A DNA stretch of 41,691 bases from an uncultured Lachnospiraceae bacterium (GTDB lineage: Bacteria; Bacillota; Clostridia; Lachnospirales; Lachnospiraceae). The notes under the pieces were generated by a model. That model saw only the letters and a list, made by a program, of their open reading frames with translations. It had not been told where the DNA came from and did no database searches. Position numbers and translations under genes: made by a program. Below are positions 1 to 8,154 of the stretch, piece after piece (within the stretch, counting starts at the first letter, position 1; the number at the start of each line of letters is the position of its first letter). Where the stretch lies: NCBI GenBank assembly GCA_946549035.1, contig CAMNQH010000028.1:1-41691 (forward strand). Reading direction: 5' to 3'.

Positions 1-263
1 TAAATATAAACGCTGAAGACAATTTAGCAATCGCTGCCTAGTTGCAGCAGTCGGCCTTAGACCACTCACAGTTTAAGTCACCGGCTTCGACCATGTGAGA
101 AACGACATATGCTAAGCTTTGCGCATATGGGCGTAGAATGAAGCTACCAAAACCGGCAGGATGTCTGCTTCCGGCCGGCGGAGGGAATGACAAATAACAG
201 ACTATGATAGTAGAAGGACAATGAAAGGTTTTTTGGACAGGGGTTCGATTCCCCTCAGCTCCA
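1..263 (+). ncRNA. ssrA: tmRNA (transfer-messenger RNA), 5' end outside window
   Basis: tmRNA rescues ribosomes stalled on mRNAs without a stop codon and adds a degradation tag. The end of the tag frame is visible: codons at 12-38 read AEDNLAIAA, followed by TAG at 39-41; the hydrophobic AA end is typical of ClpXP/FtsH-recognised tags. The 3' end has the T-arm-like stretch with GGTTCGATTCC (about 243-253) and an encoded CCA at 261-263, as in the tRNA-like domain. The 5' half of the tRNA-like domain and the start of the tag lie upstream of the window. An intrinsic terminator follows directly. Confidence 0.95.
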
Positions 264-269
264 TTCCAT

Positions 270-303
270 GGGGGCAGGCTCGCCGGGCCTGCCCCCGCTT
301 TTA
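270..303 (+). terminator. Intrinsic terminator of ssrA
   Basis: GC-rich perfect 10-bp stem: GGGGGCAGGC (270-279) pairs with GCCTGCCCCC (287-296) around a 7-base loop, followed by GCTTTTA. It sits seven bases after the tmRNA CCA end. The next gene starts only 22 bases after it. Confidence 0.88.
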
Positions 304-324
304 ATATCAAAGGAGAAGCAATGT

Positions 325-867
325 ATGAGCAAGGAGACGATACGAGGGATTGAAGTGGACGGTTTTCTGTTTCTGGATAAGGAATTGGCCGAAAAGGCTC
401 GTCGGGAGAAGGAGGGAATCCGCTATATGAAGGGCAGGACGAATATGGGGAAGCCCCAATTAGTCCTGAAGGTGTATGATAATATTATAGAACAGGATCT
501 TTGCCAGACCCCTGTTGGGGTAGGTTATCTGCGGGAACTGCAGGATTATTTGACGACTAGCCCGGTGGTTCCCAAGGAACGTATTCAGCCGATTCCGGTG
601 GAGAAGATTATCCGAAAGGAGTTTGTACCATCCAGGGAGGCGGAGGGGAAGAAGCCCTCTGGTACATTATGGGTCAGTCTGGCAGGAAATATTGTTTTAT
701 TGCTTATGGTGGCGGCTATGTTTGTAATTACCTTAAGCAGCCACCATCCCACGATTTTAGATTATAAGGAAAAGCTGTTGGATGAGTATGCGTCCTGGGA
801 ACAGGAGCTGGATCAGCGGGAGCGTACTCTGCAGCAAAAAGAACGGGAACTGGGAATTGAGCCGTAA
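325..867 (+). CDS. Unknown single-pass membrane protein with C-terminal coiled coil
   Basis: 180-residue protein I do not recognise. The start chosen is ATG 325, with AAGGAG at 310-315; an in-frame ATG at 268 lies before the tmRNA terminator stem and is rejected. Residues 1-110 are charged and lack a signal peptide. Residues about 115-137 form one hydrophobic membrane segment. Residues about 145-176 are a Glu/Gln/Lys/Arg-rich heptad-like stretch that looks like a coiled coil. It ends 39 bases before a response-regulator gene and is probably in one operon with that two-component system, so an accessory sensing or signalling role is possible but unproven. The topology is inferred from hydropathy only. 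Confidence 0.8.
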   Translation: MSKETIRGIEVDGFLFLDKELAEKARREKEGIRYMKGRTNMGKPQLVLKVYDNIIEQDLCQTPVGVGYLRELQDYLTTSPVVPKERIQPIPVEKIIRKEFVPSREAEGKKPSGTLWVSLAGNIVLLLMVAAMFVITLSSHHPTILDYKEKLLDEYASWEQELDQRERTLQQKERELGIEP

Positions 868-906
868 GGCAAACCTTGGAAGGATTGAATCGGAGGCAGT
901 TGACAA

Positions 907-1587
907 ATGGATAAAATCAAGATTCTTGTGGTGGATGATGAGAGCAGGATGCGAAAGCTGGTGCGGGATTTTTTCGTGCGGCAGAATTATGAGGTTTTAG
1001 AGGCTGGGGACGGAGAGGAAGCCCTGGATATTTTTTATAAGAATAAAGGGATTGCGCTGATTATTCTGGATGTGATGATGCCCAAAATGAACGGATGGGA
1101 GGTTTGCCGGGAGATCCGGGAGATTTCGGAGGTTCCTATTATTATGCTGACTGCAAAAGGAGAGGAGAACGACGAGCTTCAGGGCTTTGAGATGGGAGTG
1201 GATGAATATATTTCCAAACCCTTCAGCCCTCGGATTCTGGTAGCCCGGGTAGAGGCTATCCTGCGCAGGGCAAATAAACTGGACCGCAGCGAAGTCATAG
1301 AGGTAGGAGGCATTGTCATTGATCAGCAGGCTCATATGGTTACCGTGGATGGTAAACCGGTAGAATTGAGCTTTAAAGAGTTTGAGCTATTAACGTATTT
1401 TGTGGAAAATAGAGGGATCGCTCTTTCCAGGGAGAAAATTTTGAACCATGTATGGGATTTTGATTACTATGGAGACGCCAGGACGATTGACACCCATGTG
1501 AAAAAGCTTCGGAGCAAGCTGGGGGCCAAGGGAGAATATATAAAAACAATCTGGGGCATGGGGTATAAATTTGAGGTGGGAACGTGA
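907..1587 (+). CDS. OmpR/PhoB-family response regulator
   Basis: 226-residue DNA-binding response regulator. The receiver domain (residues about 4-118) has the acidic pair D10/D11, the phospho-acceptor D55 in ILDVMMPKMNG, the switch Thr in MLTAKG and the Lys of YISKPF. A winged-helix Trans_reg_C domain follows (about 130-224), ending in TIWGMGYKFE, typical of the family. The start ATG 907 is preceded by GGAGG. Its last codon overlaps the histidine kinase start (GTGA), indicating translational coupling with its partner kinase. The target genes are not evident; the flanking membrane protein and lipoprotein are candidates. Confidence 0.95.
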   Translation: MDKIKILVVDDESRMRKLVRDFFVRQNYEVLEAGDGEEALDIFYKNKGIALIILDVMMPKMNGWEVCREIREISEVPIIMLTAKGEENDELQGFEMGVDEYISKPFSPRILVARVEAILRRANKLDRSEVIEVGGIVIDQQAHMVTVDGKPVELSFKEFELLTYFVENRGIALSREKILNHVWDFDYYGDARTIDTHVKKLRSKLGAKGEYIKTIWGMGYKFEVGT

Positions 1588-3089
1588 AACATTCCATAAC
1601 AAGAAAAATCACATGCATCATTTTAATTCTGGTGGCGGCTACAGTATTGCTTTGCTGGGTGTTAAACACTACATTGCTGGAGACCTACTATATTAAGACA
1701 AAGCAGGACGGGCTGGAGAATACCATGGGCATCATCCGTCAGGAGACAAAGAAAGGGACGATGTACAGCGAGGAATCTGGGATAGAGTTAGAGCGTATTT
1801 GTGAGGAACGGAATATTACCATGATGATCATTGACTCTGAGAGCCGCATTATGTTTTTTATTGGCAGTGACGAGGAGTCTTATCGAAAACAGTTTTGGGA
1901 GATTTTATTTGCGGCAGGAGATGTGGGAACGGAATTGCTGGGTCAGGGAGAAGGGTATCAAGTGGGAAAATACAAGGATAGCCGACTGCATACAAAGTAC
2001 TTGATTTTGGTAGGCAGCTTAGAAGACGGTAATTTGATTTTAATGCGCACACCTTTAGAGAGCATTCGGGAGAGCGTTACCATATCCAATCGGTTTTTAG
2101 CTTATGTAGGGCTTCTTGGAGTAGCCTTAAGCGCAATAATCAGTTATTTGGTAACCAGGAAATTGACCAATCCTATCCTTCGGCTGGCGGAACTTTCCAG
2201 AAAAATGACAAATCTGGAGTTTGACGCCAAGTTTCAGAGTAAGGGAAAGAACGAGATTGATTATCTGGGGGAGCATATGAATATCCTTTCAGAGACCCTG
2301 GAGCGGACCATATCGGAATTGAAAAGTGCGAATAACGAGTTATTGATTGATATAGAAAAAAAGAACCAGATTGATGAGATGCGCAAGGAATTTCTTTCCA
2401 ATGTCTCCCATGAATTGAAAACGCCACTGGCATTGATTCAGGGATATGCGGAAGGACTTCAGGACTGTATCAATGACGATCCGGAGAGCAGGGAATTTTA
2501 TTGCGACGTCATTATTGATGAGGCGGGGAAAATGAACCGTATGGTAAAGCAGCTTCTTACCTTGAACCAGTTGGAGTTTGGAAACGAGACGGTTGCTATG
2601 GAGCGGTTTGACATTACGGAATTGATTTGGGGCGTGGTTCACGCTACGGAGATTCTGCGGGAGCAGGGAGGAATTACATTAATTTTTGAGGAGCATGAAC
2701 CGATATATGTGTGGGCGGACGAATTTAAGACAGAAGAAGTTCTGACAAATTTTATGAGCAATGCCATCCATTATGCAGACGGGGAAAAGCGTATCGTGAT
2801 TTCAGTCCAGGAAATGGGACGCACCGTGCGGATTTGCGTATTTAATACAGGCCCCCGGATACCGGAGGAGGATTTGGAGCAGATTTGGACGAAATTTTAC
2901 AAAGTGGATAAAGCCAGAACCAGAGAATATGGCGGAAGCGGGATTGGACTGTCCATTGTGAAGGCCATTATGGATTCTTTTCACAGGCAGTGCGGAGTGA
3001 AAAATTGGGAGGATGGCGTAGAGTTTTGGTTTGAATTGGATGCTACCAATATAATGTCTGAAATTTGTGTTGCCACTGCTGAAAAATAA
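1584..3089 (+). CDS. Sensor histidine kinase (HAMP, HisKA, HATPase_c)
   Basis: 501-residue membrane histidine kinase, partner of the preceding response regulator, with which it shares a 4-base GTGA overlap (start GTG 1584). Order: membrane segment about 9-30; extracytoplasmic sensor region of about 140 residues; second membrane segment about 170-190; HAMP linker about 191-243; dimerisation/phosphorylation helix with H276 in SNVSHELKTPL; ATP-binding domain with the N box (FMSNAIHYADG) and G boxes (YGGSGIGLSIV). The extracytoplasmic domain is not one I can name, so the signal is unknown. Length and motif order are normal for the class. Confidence 0.95.
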   Translation: MKHSITRKITCIILILVAATVLLCWVLNTTLLETYYIKTKQDGLENTMGIIRQETKKGTMYSEESGIELERICEERNITMMIIDSESRIMFFIGSDEESYRKQFWEILFAAGDVGTELLGQGEGYQVGKYKDSRLHTKYLILVGSLEDGNLILMRTPLESIRESVTISNRFLAYVGLLGVALSAIISYLVTRKLTNPILRLAELSRKMTNLEFDAKFQSKGKNEIDYLGEHMNILSETLERTISELKSANNELLIDIEKKNQIDEMRKEFLSNVSHELKTPLALIQGYAEGLQDCINDDPESREFYCDVIIDEAGKMNRMVKQLLTLNQLEFGNETVAMERFDITELIWGVVHATEILREQGGITLIFEEHEPIYVWADEFKTEEVLTNFMSNAIHYADGEKRIVISVQEMGRTVRICVFNTGPRIPEEDLEQIWTKFYKVDKARTREYGGSGIGLSIVKAIMDSFHRQCGVKNWEDGVEFWFELDATNIMSEICVATAEK

Positions 3090-3171
3090 TGATATGATAG
3101 AAGATAAGGAAGCCGAAAGGTTTGAAACCATCTTGAGACAGAGTGCAGTTGGGACAGAGGAGATTTAGGAG

Positions 3172-3903
3172 ATGAAAGGATTCATAAGAAGGGGCCGGAT
3201 TGTGGCGGTGGTGCTGCTGTGTGTACTCTTGGCAGGATGCGGAACCCCTATGGCGAAGCTGACACCGGAAGAGGAGAATTTAATTGTAGCGTATGCCGCA
3301 GGCAGTGTGGCCAAGGGCAATAAGTATATGACCCAGGGCCTGACGTATCCCAAGCCGGAGGAGGCTGAGGATAAGGAGGAGCCGGAAGCAGAGCCGGGAG
3401 AGGATAAGACAGAAGAAGATTCTGAGGAACCCAAAGCAGGGGCTGGGGACGCGCCCCAGGATGGAGAAGAAAAGGAGCCTGCCGCTTTGGAAACCACCTT
3501 GTCAGAGGCCTTAAAGCTTGATCCGGTATCTGTGGAATACCGGGGGTATGATTTGCAGAAGAATTACGTGGTGGGTGATTATTTTGCATTGAATGCAGGG
3601 ACCGGCAAGACGTTTCTGGTACTGCATATTGGATTGGTGAATACATCTCAGGAGGCGGTGGAGTGTAATATCTATTCCAAGAACCTGACAGGCAGTATTT
3701 ATATCAATGATGTTTTGACGGCGGATACCATTGTGACGGTGCTCACGGAGGACTTTACCAGTTTTATGGGCACGGTGGATGCATCCTCAGAGACGGGTAC
3801 AGTGGCTTTGTTTGAAGTTCCGGAGGAAGCGGTGCAGGAGATACAGTCTCTTTCCATGGATTTGGAGGTGGAAGGAGTTGTCTATCATATATCATTGGGA
3901 TAA
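3172..3903 (+). CDS. Lipoprotein with acidic linker and DUF4352-like C-terminal domain
   Basis: 243-residue putative lipoprotein. The N-terminus has Arg/Lys, a hydrophobic core and the lipobox LLAGC (Cys23), so it should be lipidated and anchored outside the membrane. Residues about 60-107 are a low-complexity acidic Pro/Glu/Asp linker. The remaining ~135 residues contain FLVLHIGLVNTSQEAVE, resembling the beta-sandwich DUF4352 (telokin-like) families of Gram-positive surface lipoproteins; this match is from memory of the pattern. SD AGAGGAGA lies about 8 bases before the ATG. It sits 82 bases after the kinase gene and probably belongs to the same transcription unit, as a target or ligand-binding helper of the two-component system. 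Confidence 0.82.
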   Translation: MKGFIRRGRIVAVVLLCVLLAGCGTPMAKLTPEEENLIVAYAAGSVAKGNKYMTQGLTYPKPEEAEDKEEPEAEPGEDKTEEDSEEPKAGAGDAPQDGEEKEPAALETTLSEALKLDPVSVEYRGYDLQKNYVVGDYFALNAGTGKTFLVLHIGLVNTSQEAVECNIYSKNLTGSIYINDVLTADTIVTVLTEDFTSFMGTVDASSETGTVALFEVPEEAVQEIQSLSMDLEVEGVVYHISLG

Positions 3904-3924
3904 AGGGTTTAAAGCAGTGAAAGG

Positions 3925-3952
3925 TTTGCAGAGCGTATGCTTTGTGTGTAAT
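3925..3952 (+). promoter_or_regulatory. Candidate promoter of cheV with overlapping palindrome
   Basis: TTTGCA (3925-3930), 16-base spacer, TGTAAT (3947-3952). A perfect 10-bp palindrome, ATTAGCTAAT, occupies 3951-3960 and overlaps the -10 end. The match is moderate and no experimental start is known. Confidence 0.35.
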
Positions 3953-3984
3953 TAGCTAATCAAAACGGGAGAGGAGAACGTTGT

Positions 3985-4908
3985 ATGGATACAAATATTT
4001 TATTGGAGAATGGAACAAATGAGCTGGAGGTACTGGAGTTCAAATTAGGGGACAGCCATTACGGAATTAATGTGGCGAAGATCCGGGAGATCCTGTCTTT
4101 CCAGCCTATTACGCCGATACCTAACGCGCATCCCTGCGTGGAAGGAATTTTTATGCCCAGGGACACCATGATTACAGTCATCAATTTAAGGGCAAGCCTG
4201 CAGATGCCTCCCATGGAAGAGAACGGTTTGTTTATCATAACGAACTTTAATAAATTAAACATTGCGTTTCACGTGGATGAAGTATGCGGTATCCACCGTG
4301 TATCCTGGGCCGATATTATTAAGCCGGATTCCACCATTAATGCGGAAGAATACGGAGTTTCTACCGGCGTTATTAAGCTGGAGGGACGCTTGGTGGTAAT
4401 TCTTGACTTTGAGAAGATTGTAACGGATATCAGCCCGGAGACCGGACTTAAGATTTCAGATGTAGAAGGGCTTGCAAGCAATGTGATCCGGAAAGATACC
4501 CCGATTTTGATTGCAGAAGATTCTCCGCTTCTGAGTAAATTGATTACAAATTGTCTGAAAGAGGCAGGATATACCCATCAGATTGTGACCAACAATGGAC
4601 AGGAAGCATGGAACCATATCCGTCAATTCCACAATCAGGGTGTGTTAGACGAAAAAATTCATTGTGTGATTACAGATATCGAGATGCCGGAGATGGATGG
4701 GCACCGTTTGACAAAACTGATTAAGGACGACGAGGAGCTGAGGCATCTTCCCGTGGTTATATTCTCTTCCCTTGTAAATGACGAGATGCGCAGAAAGGGC
4801 GAGGAGCTTGGCGCAGACGCGCAATTAACAAAGCCTGAGATTGGTTTGCTTGTGAATGCCATTGACGGTTTGGTGGAAAAAAGAAGGAAATTTTTAGAGC
4901 AGTCATAA
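3985..4908 (+). CDS. cheV: Chemotaxis protein CheV (CheW domain + receiver domain)
   Basis: 307-residue CheV: an adaptor that couples chemoreceptors to the kinase CheA and carries its own phosphorylatable receiver for adaptation. Residues about 14-150 form the CheW-like domain (EVLEFKLGDSHYGINVAKIREIL). Residues about 173-300 form a REC domain with the acidic pair E178/D179, phospho-acceptor D231 in ITDIEMPEMDG and the conserved Lys in LTKPE. The gene has a GGAGAGGAG ribosome site and stands alone, with a strong terminator after it. Its presence suggests a motile or at least chemotaxis-equipped organism; no flagellar genes are in the window. Confidence 0.93.
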   Translation: MDTNILLENGTNELEVLEFKLGDSHYGINVAKIREILSFQPITPIPNAHPCVEGIFMPRDTMITVINLRASLQMPPMEENGLFIITNFNKLNIAFHVDEVCGIHRVSWADIIKPDSTINAEEYGVSTGVIKLEGRLVVILDFEKIVTDISPETGLKISDVEGLASNVIRKDTPILIAEDSPLLSKLITNCLKEAGYTHQIVTNNGQEAWNHIRQFHNQGVLDEKIHCVITDIEMPEMDGHRLTKLIKDDEELRHLPVVIFSSLVNDEMRRKGEELGADAQLTKPEIGLLVNAIDGLVEKRRKFLEQS

Positions 4909-4910
4909 AA

Positions 4911-4966
4911 AAGGGGCTTTCTGTATCAGAAACAGCAGATTTGTTTTGATACGGAAAGCCTTTTTC
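4911..4966 (+). terminator. Intrinsic terminator after cheV
   Basis: Long stem GGCTTTCTGTATCA (4915-4928) with TGATACGGAAAGCC (4947-4960), one mismatch, followed by TTTTTCT. The T-run runs into the -35 of the next promoter. Confidence 0.88.
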
Positions 4967-4968
4967 TG

Positions 4969-4997
4969 TTGACATTTTTCAGGAACTACCCTATGAT
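4969..4997 (+). promoter_or_regulatory. Sigma-A promoter of the IMP cyclohydrolase/AICAR transformylase operon
   Basis: Perfect -35 TTGACA (4969-4974), 17-base spacer, near-perfect -10 TATGAT (4992-4997). The leader to the start codon at 5043 is only about 40 bases, too short for a purine riboswitch. Confidence 0.85.
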
Positions 4998-5042
4998 TGA
5001 TGTGGAATACTGAAATTATTTGGAGAAAACAGGAGGAAGGAC

Positions 5043-5756
5043 ATGGAATTACGATCATTGGAACAGGAATTACGGTCAAATGCATATCCGGGAAGAGGGA
5101 TTGTGATCGGCAGAACTCCCAATGGAGCGTATGCAGTAACAGCCTATTTTATTATGGGACGCAGCGAGAACAGCCGCAACCGTATTTTTGTAACGGAAGG
5201 GGAAGGAATTCGGACCCGGGCCTTTGATCCAGCCAAATTGAGCGACCCCAGCCTGGTGATTTATGCACCGGTACGTGTTTTGGGGAATAAGACGATTGTC
5301 ACAAATGGAGATCAGACAGATACGATTTATGAATGTATGGACAAGCAGATGACCTTTGAACAGGCTTTGCGCACCCGGGAATTTGAACCGGATGCTCCAA
5401 ATTATACCCCTCGTATTTCAGGGATTATGCATCTGGAAGGCGGGAAGTTTAATTATGCCATGTCTATTTTAAAGAGCAGCTGTGGGAATCCTGAGAGCTG
5501 CTGCCGCTATACCTTTGCCTATGAGAATCCGCTGCCGGGCCAGGGGCATTTTATTCATACCTATCAATGGGACGGGGATCCCTTGCCCAGCTTTGAAGGG
5601 GAACCCAAGCTGGTAGGAATTGGGGATGATATGGAACAATTTACAAATGGATTGTGGGACAGCCTGAATCCGGAGAACAAGGTGTCTCTTTTTGTCCGTT
5701 ATATTGAGATTGCCACCGGAGATTACAGAAGCAAAATTGTAAATAAGAATCAATGA
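5043..5756 (+). CDS. IMP cyclohydrolase, PurO-like
   Basis: 237-residue protein matching the PurO-type IMP cyclohydrolase family, which closes FAICAR to IMP, the last step of de novo purine synthesis. Family-like segments include the start (NAYPGRGIVIGRT), the SRNRIF stretch and YTPRISGIMH. PurO was first described in archaea and is unrelated to the N-terminal half of bifunctional bacterial PurH. Here it is followed after 18 bases by a gene for the transformylase half only, so the two proteins together replace PurH. SD AGGAGG precedes ATG 5043, and a consensus promoter lies just upstream. The family call is from recognition, without a search. Confidence 0.85.
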   Translation: MELRSLEQELRSNAYPGRGIVIGRTPNGAYAVTAYFIMGRSENSRNRIFVTEGEGIRTRAFDPAKLSDPSLVIYAPVRVLGNKTIVTNGDQTDTIYECMDKQMTFEQALRTREFEPDAPNYTPRISGIMHLEGGKFNYAMSILKSSCGNPESCCRYTFAYENPLPGQGHFIHTYQWDGDPLPSFEGEPKLVGIGDDMEQFTNGLWDSLNPENKVSLFVRYIEIATGDYRSKIVNKNQ

Positions 5757-5774
5757 GAATCAGGAGGAGAACTC

Positions 5775-6950
5775 ATGCAGGAATTAGAGTTAAAATATGG
5801 ATGTAACCCCAATCAGAAGCCGTCCAGAATTTTTATGGAGGAAGGAGAGCTGCCGATTCGGGTGTTAAACGGGAAGCCGGGATATATTAACTTTTTAGAC
5901 GCCTTCAATGGCTGGCAGCTGGTGAAGGAGTTAAAAGAAGCCACGGGTCTTCCAGCGGCGACTTCATTTAAGCATGTGTCTCCGGCGGGGGCTGCGGTAG
6001 GACTGCCCCTTACCGATGTGGAAGCTCAGATTTACTGGGTGGCGGATTTGGGCGAGCTGTCTCCTTTGGCATGTGCGTATGCCAGGGCGAGAGGCGCGGA
6101 CCGCATGTCTTCCTTTGGGGACTTTATTTCTCTGTCGGAAGTATGTGATGTTTCCACAGCTAAGATTATCAAACGGGAGGTTTCCGACGGCGTGATTGCT
6201 CCGGGATATGAGCCGGAGGCGCTGGAGATATTAAAGGCTAAGAAAAAGGGCGGCTATAATGTGATTGAAATTGATCCTGCCTATGTTCCGGCTCCGGTGG
6301 AACACAAGGAAGTATTCGGCATTACCTTTGAGCAGGGGCGGAACGACTTGAAGATTGACAGAAATCTGTTATCCCAGGTGGTAACGGAGCACAAGGAGAT
6401 TCCAGATCAGGCGCAGATTGATTTGATGATTTCATTGATTACTTTAAAATATACCCAGTCCAACTCCGTATGTTATGCAAAGGGCGGACAGGCGATTGGA
6501 ATCGGGGCGGGACAGCAGTCCCGGATTCATTGTACACGTCTTGCGGGAACGAAAGCGGACAACTGGTTTCTCCGCCAGTCTCCTAAGGTATTAGGACTTA
6601 AGTTTGCAGAAGGGATTGGCCGGGCGGATCGGGATAACGCCATTGACCTTTATATCGGGGAAGACTATATGGATGTTCTGGCCGACGGTGCATGGGAAGG
6701 GATTTTCAAAGAGAAGCCGGAAGTATTTACCCGGGAAGAGAAACGGGCCTGGTTGGACCAGATGCAGGGAGTAGCCCTTGGTTCAGACGCATTTTTCCCA
6801 TTTGGAGACAATATTGAACGCGCCCATAAGAGCGGCGTGGAATATGTTGCCCAGCCGGGAGGCTCTATTCGGGACGACAATGTAATTGAGACTTGTAATA
6901 AATATGGGATAGCCATGTGCTTTACAGGAATCAGGCTGTTCCACCATTAA
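5775..6950 (+). CDS. Phosphoribosylaminoimidazolecarboxamide (AICAR) formyltransferase, stand-alone
   Basis: 391-residue AICAR transformylase, which transfers a formyl group from 10-formyl-THF to AICAR. It corresponds to the C-terminal domain of bifunctional PurH: the signature SFKHVSPAGAA carries the catalytic Lys-His pair (K66/H67), and further conserved runs are SNSVCYAKGGQAIGIGAGQ and VAQPGGSIRDD. Normal PurH has about 510-530 residues with an N-terminal MGS-like IMP cyclohydrolase domain; that domain is absent here and supplied by the preceding gene. SD AGGAGGAG precedes ATG 5775. A bidirectional terminator follows, shared with the convergent nagA. Confidence 0.93.
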   Translation: MQELELKYGCNPNQKPSRIFMEEGELPIRVLNGKPGYINFLDAFNGWQLVKELKEATGLPAATSFKHVSPAGAAVGLPLTDVEAQIYWVADLGELSPLACAYARARGADRMSSFGDFISLSEVCDVSTAKIIKREVSDGVIAPGYEPEALEILKAKKKGGYNVIEIDPAYVPAPVEHKEVFGITFEQGRNDLKIDRNLLSQVVTEHKEIPDQAQIDLMISLITLKYTQSNSVCYAKGGQAIGIGAGQQSRIHCTRLAGTKADNWFLRQSPKVLGLKFAEGIGRADRDNAIDLYIGEDYMDVLADGAWEGIFKEKPEVFTREEKRAWLDQMQGVALGSDAFFPFGDNIERAHKSGVEYVAQPGGSIRDDNVIETCNKYGIAMCFTGIRLFHH

Positions 6951-6980
6951 AAGTAATTGGAAAGCTGTCCCAAGGGAGCA

Positions 6981-7026
6981 AAATAAGGGAGCGAAGGGCG
7001 TAACGCCTGATTCGCTCCTTTATTTA
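6981..7026. terminator. Bidirectional terminator between purine operon and nagA
   Basis: Stem AAATAAGGGAGCGAA (6981-6995) against TTCGCTCCTTTATTT (7011-7025) with an inner GGGCG...CGCC helper pairing. It has T-rich outer ends on both strands and lies between convergent genes. Confidence 0.78.
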
Positions 7027-7044
7027 TGCACAGACGTATGGCTG

Positions 7045-8142
7045 TTACAGAACACGCACCAAATTCAGCTCTTTGTCCACCAGAAGGATATCTGCTTTGG
7101 CTCCTTCCGACAGCCTGCCGATATCATAGGCTTTGATACTGTTTGCCGGATTGATGGTTGCCGCTTTTACAGCGGATTCCAGAGGAATTCCGAAGGAAAC
7201 GGCATTTTTCATGCAGGCAAATAAGTTCGTGACGGATCCGGCCAGGGTTCCGTCGGCCAATGTGGCCGTACTGCCCTGCTTGATGACCTCTTGTCCTCCC
7301 AGCTCATAAGTGCCATCCTCCATTCCGGCGGCCCGCATGGCGTCGCTGATAAGGACCACCCGATCGTTTCCGAAGATGGAGAATATCATACGGATAACAG
7401 AGGGGTGGACATGGATGCCGTCGCAGATTACTTCTGCCATTACGTGAGATTCTTCCGCCGCAGCTCCGATGATGCCGGGATCCCTGTGATGCAGGGGGCT
7501 CATGGCGTTAAAAAGGTGGGTGGCATGGTTGGCCCCTGCCTGGAAAGCCTCTTTTGCAGTCTGATAATCGGCTTCGGAATGCCCAAGGGAGATGGAGACC
7601 GTCTCATGCATAGCTTGAATGAATTCCATAGAGCCTGCGGCTTCCGGAGCAATGGTAATCAGACGGATATTTCCGCCGCAGGAATCATTCAGGGCCTGGA
7701 AAGTTAAGCTGTCCGGATGAATAATATGGGAAGCCTTTTGCGCTCCTTTTTTTGCAGAGGAAATAAAAGGCCCTTCCATATGAATGCCGGCGATGGAGGC
7801 ATATTCGTTTCCGGAGGGAACTTCCTGGATGCTTTGGAAAATATGTTCCAGATCCTTTGTGGGAAGCGTCATGGAGGTGGGGCAGAAGGAGGTAATACCC
7901 TTGGATTTTAAATAGGCGGCAATCTCTGTAAGTCCCTTAGGACTGCCGTCGCAAAAATCATGCCCTACGGCTCCGTGAATGTGTACGTCCACCAAACCAG
8001 GGAGAACGTAGAGATCAGAAGCGTCTATGATTTCTTCTTCCGGTCCGGCTGTTTTGGCAATTTTGTGGGATGCATCTACAATGAGGTCCCGTTTTGTGAA
8101 GACGCCGGAATCTTCAAATACCAGCCCGTTTTGGATAATCAT
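7045..8142 (-). CDS. nagA: N-acetylglucosamine-6-phosphate deacetylase
   Basis: 365-residue amidohydrolase that removes acetate from GlcNAc-6-P to give glucosamine-6-P. Visible metal and active-site residues: H54/H56 in VDVHIHG, E123 in HMEGPF, H188 in SLGHSE, H209 in ATHLFNAM, and catalytic D267 in LISDAM. Length is normal for the family (about 380). SD AAGGAG lies a few bases before the start, and 12 bases separate it from the nagB stop, so the two are one operon transcribed from the promoter at 8964-8992. The product feeds NagB, which converts glucosamine-6-P to fructose-6-P. Confidence 0.96.
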   Translation of the reverse strand: MIIQNGLVFEDSGVFTKRDLIVDASHKIAKTAGPEEEIIDASDLYVLPGLVDVHIHGAVGHDFCDGSPKGLTEIAAYLKSKGITSFCPTSMTLPTKDLEHIFQSIQEVPSGNEYASIAGIHMEGPFISSAKKGAQKASHIIHPDSLTFQALNDSCGGNIRLITIAPEAAGSMEFIQAMHETVSISLGHSEADYQTAKEAFQAGANHATHLFNAMSPLHHRDPGIIGAAAEESHVMAEVICDGIHVHPSVIRMIFSIFGNDRVVLISDAMRAAGMEDGTYELGGQEVIKQGSTATLADGTLAGSVTNLFACMKNAVSFGIPLESAVKAATINPANSIKAYDIGRLSEGAKADILLVDKELNLVRVL

Positions 8143-8154
8143 GCCGGCTCCTTT

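Noticed and set aside
38-310. Minus-strand 90-residue open frame across the tmRNA
   Set aside because: It lies on the complement of ssrA and its terminator; tmRNA explains the sequence.
268-324. Upstream in-frame ATG for the first membrane protein
   Set aside because: It lies before the tmRNA terminator stem, without a ribosome site; ATG 325 has AAGGAG at the right distance.
4998-5042. Purine riboswitch before the IMP synthesis genes
   Set aside because: The leader after the predicted start is about 40 bases, too short for the aptamer, and has no matching core.
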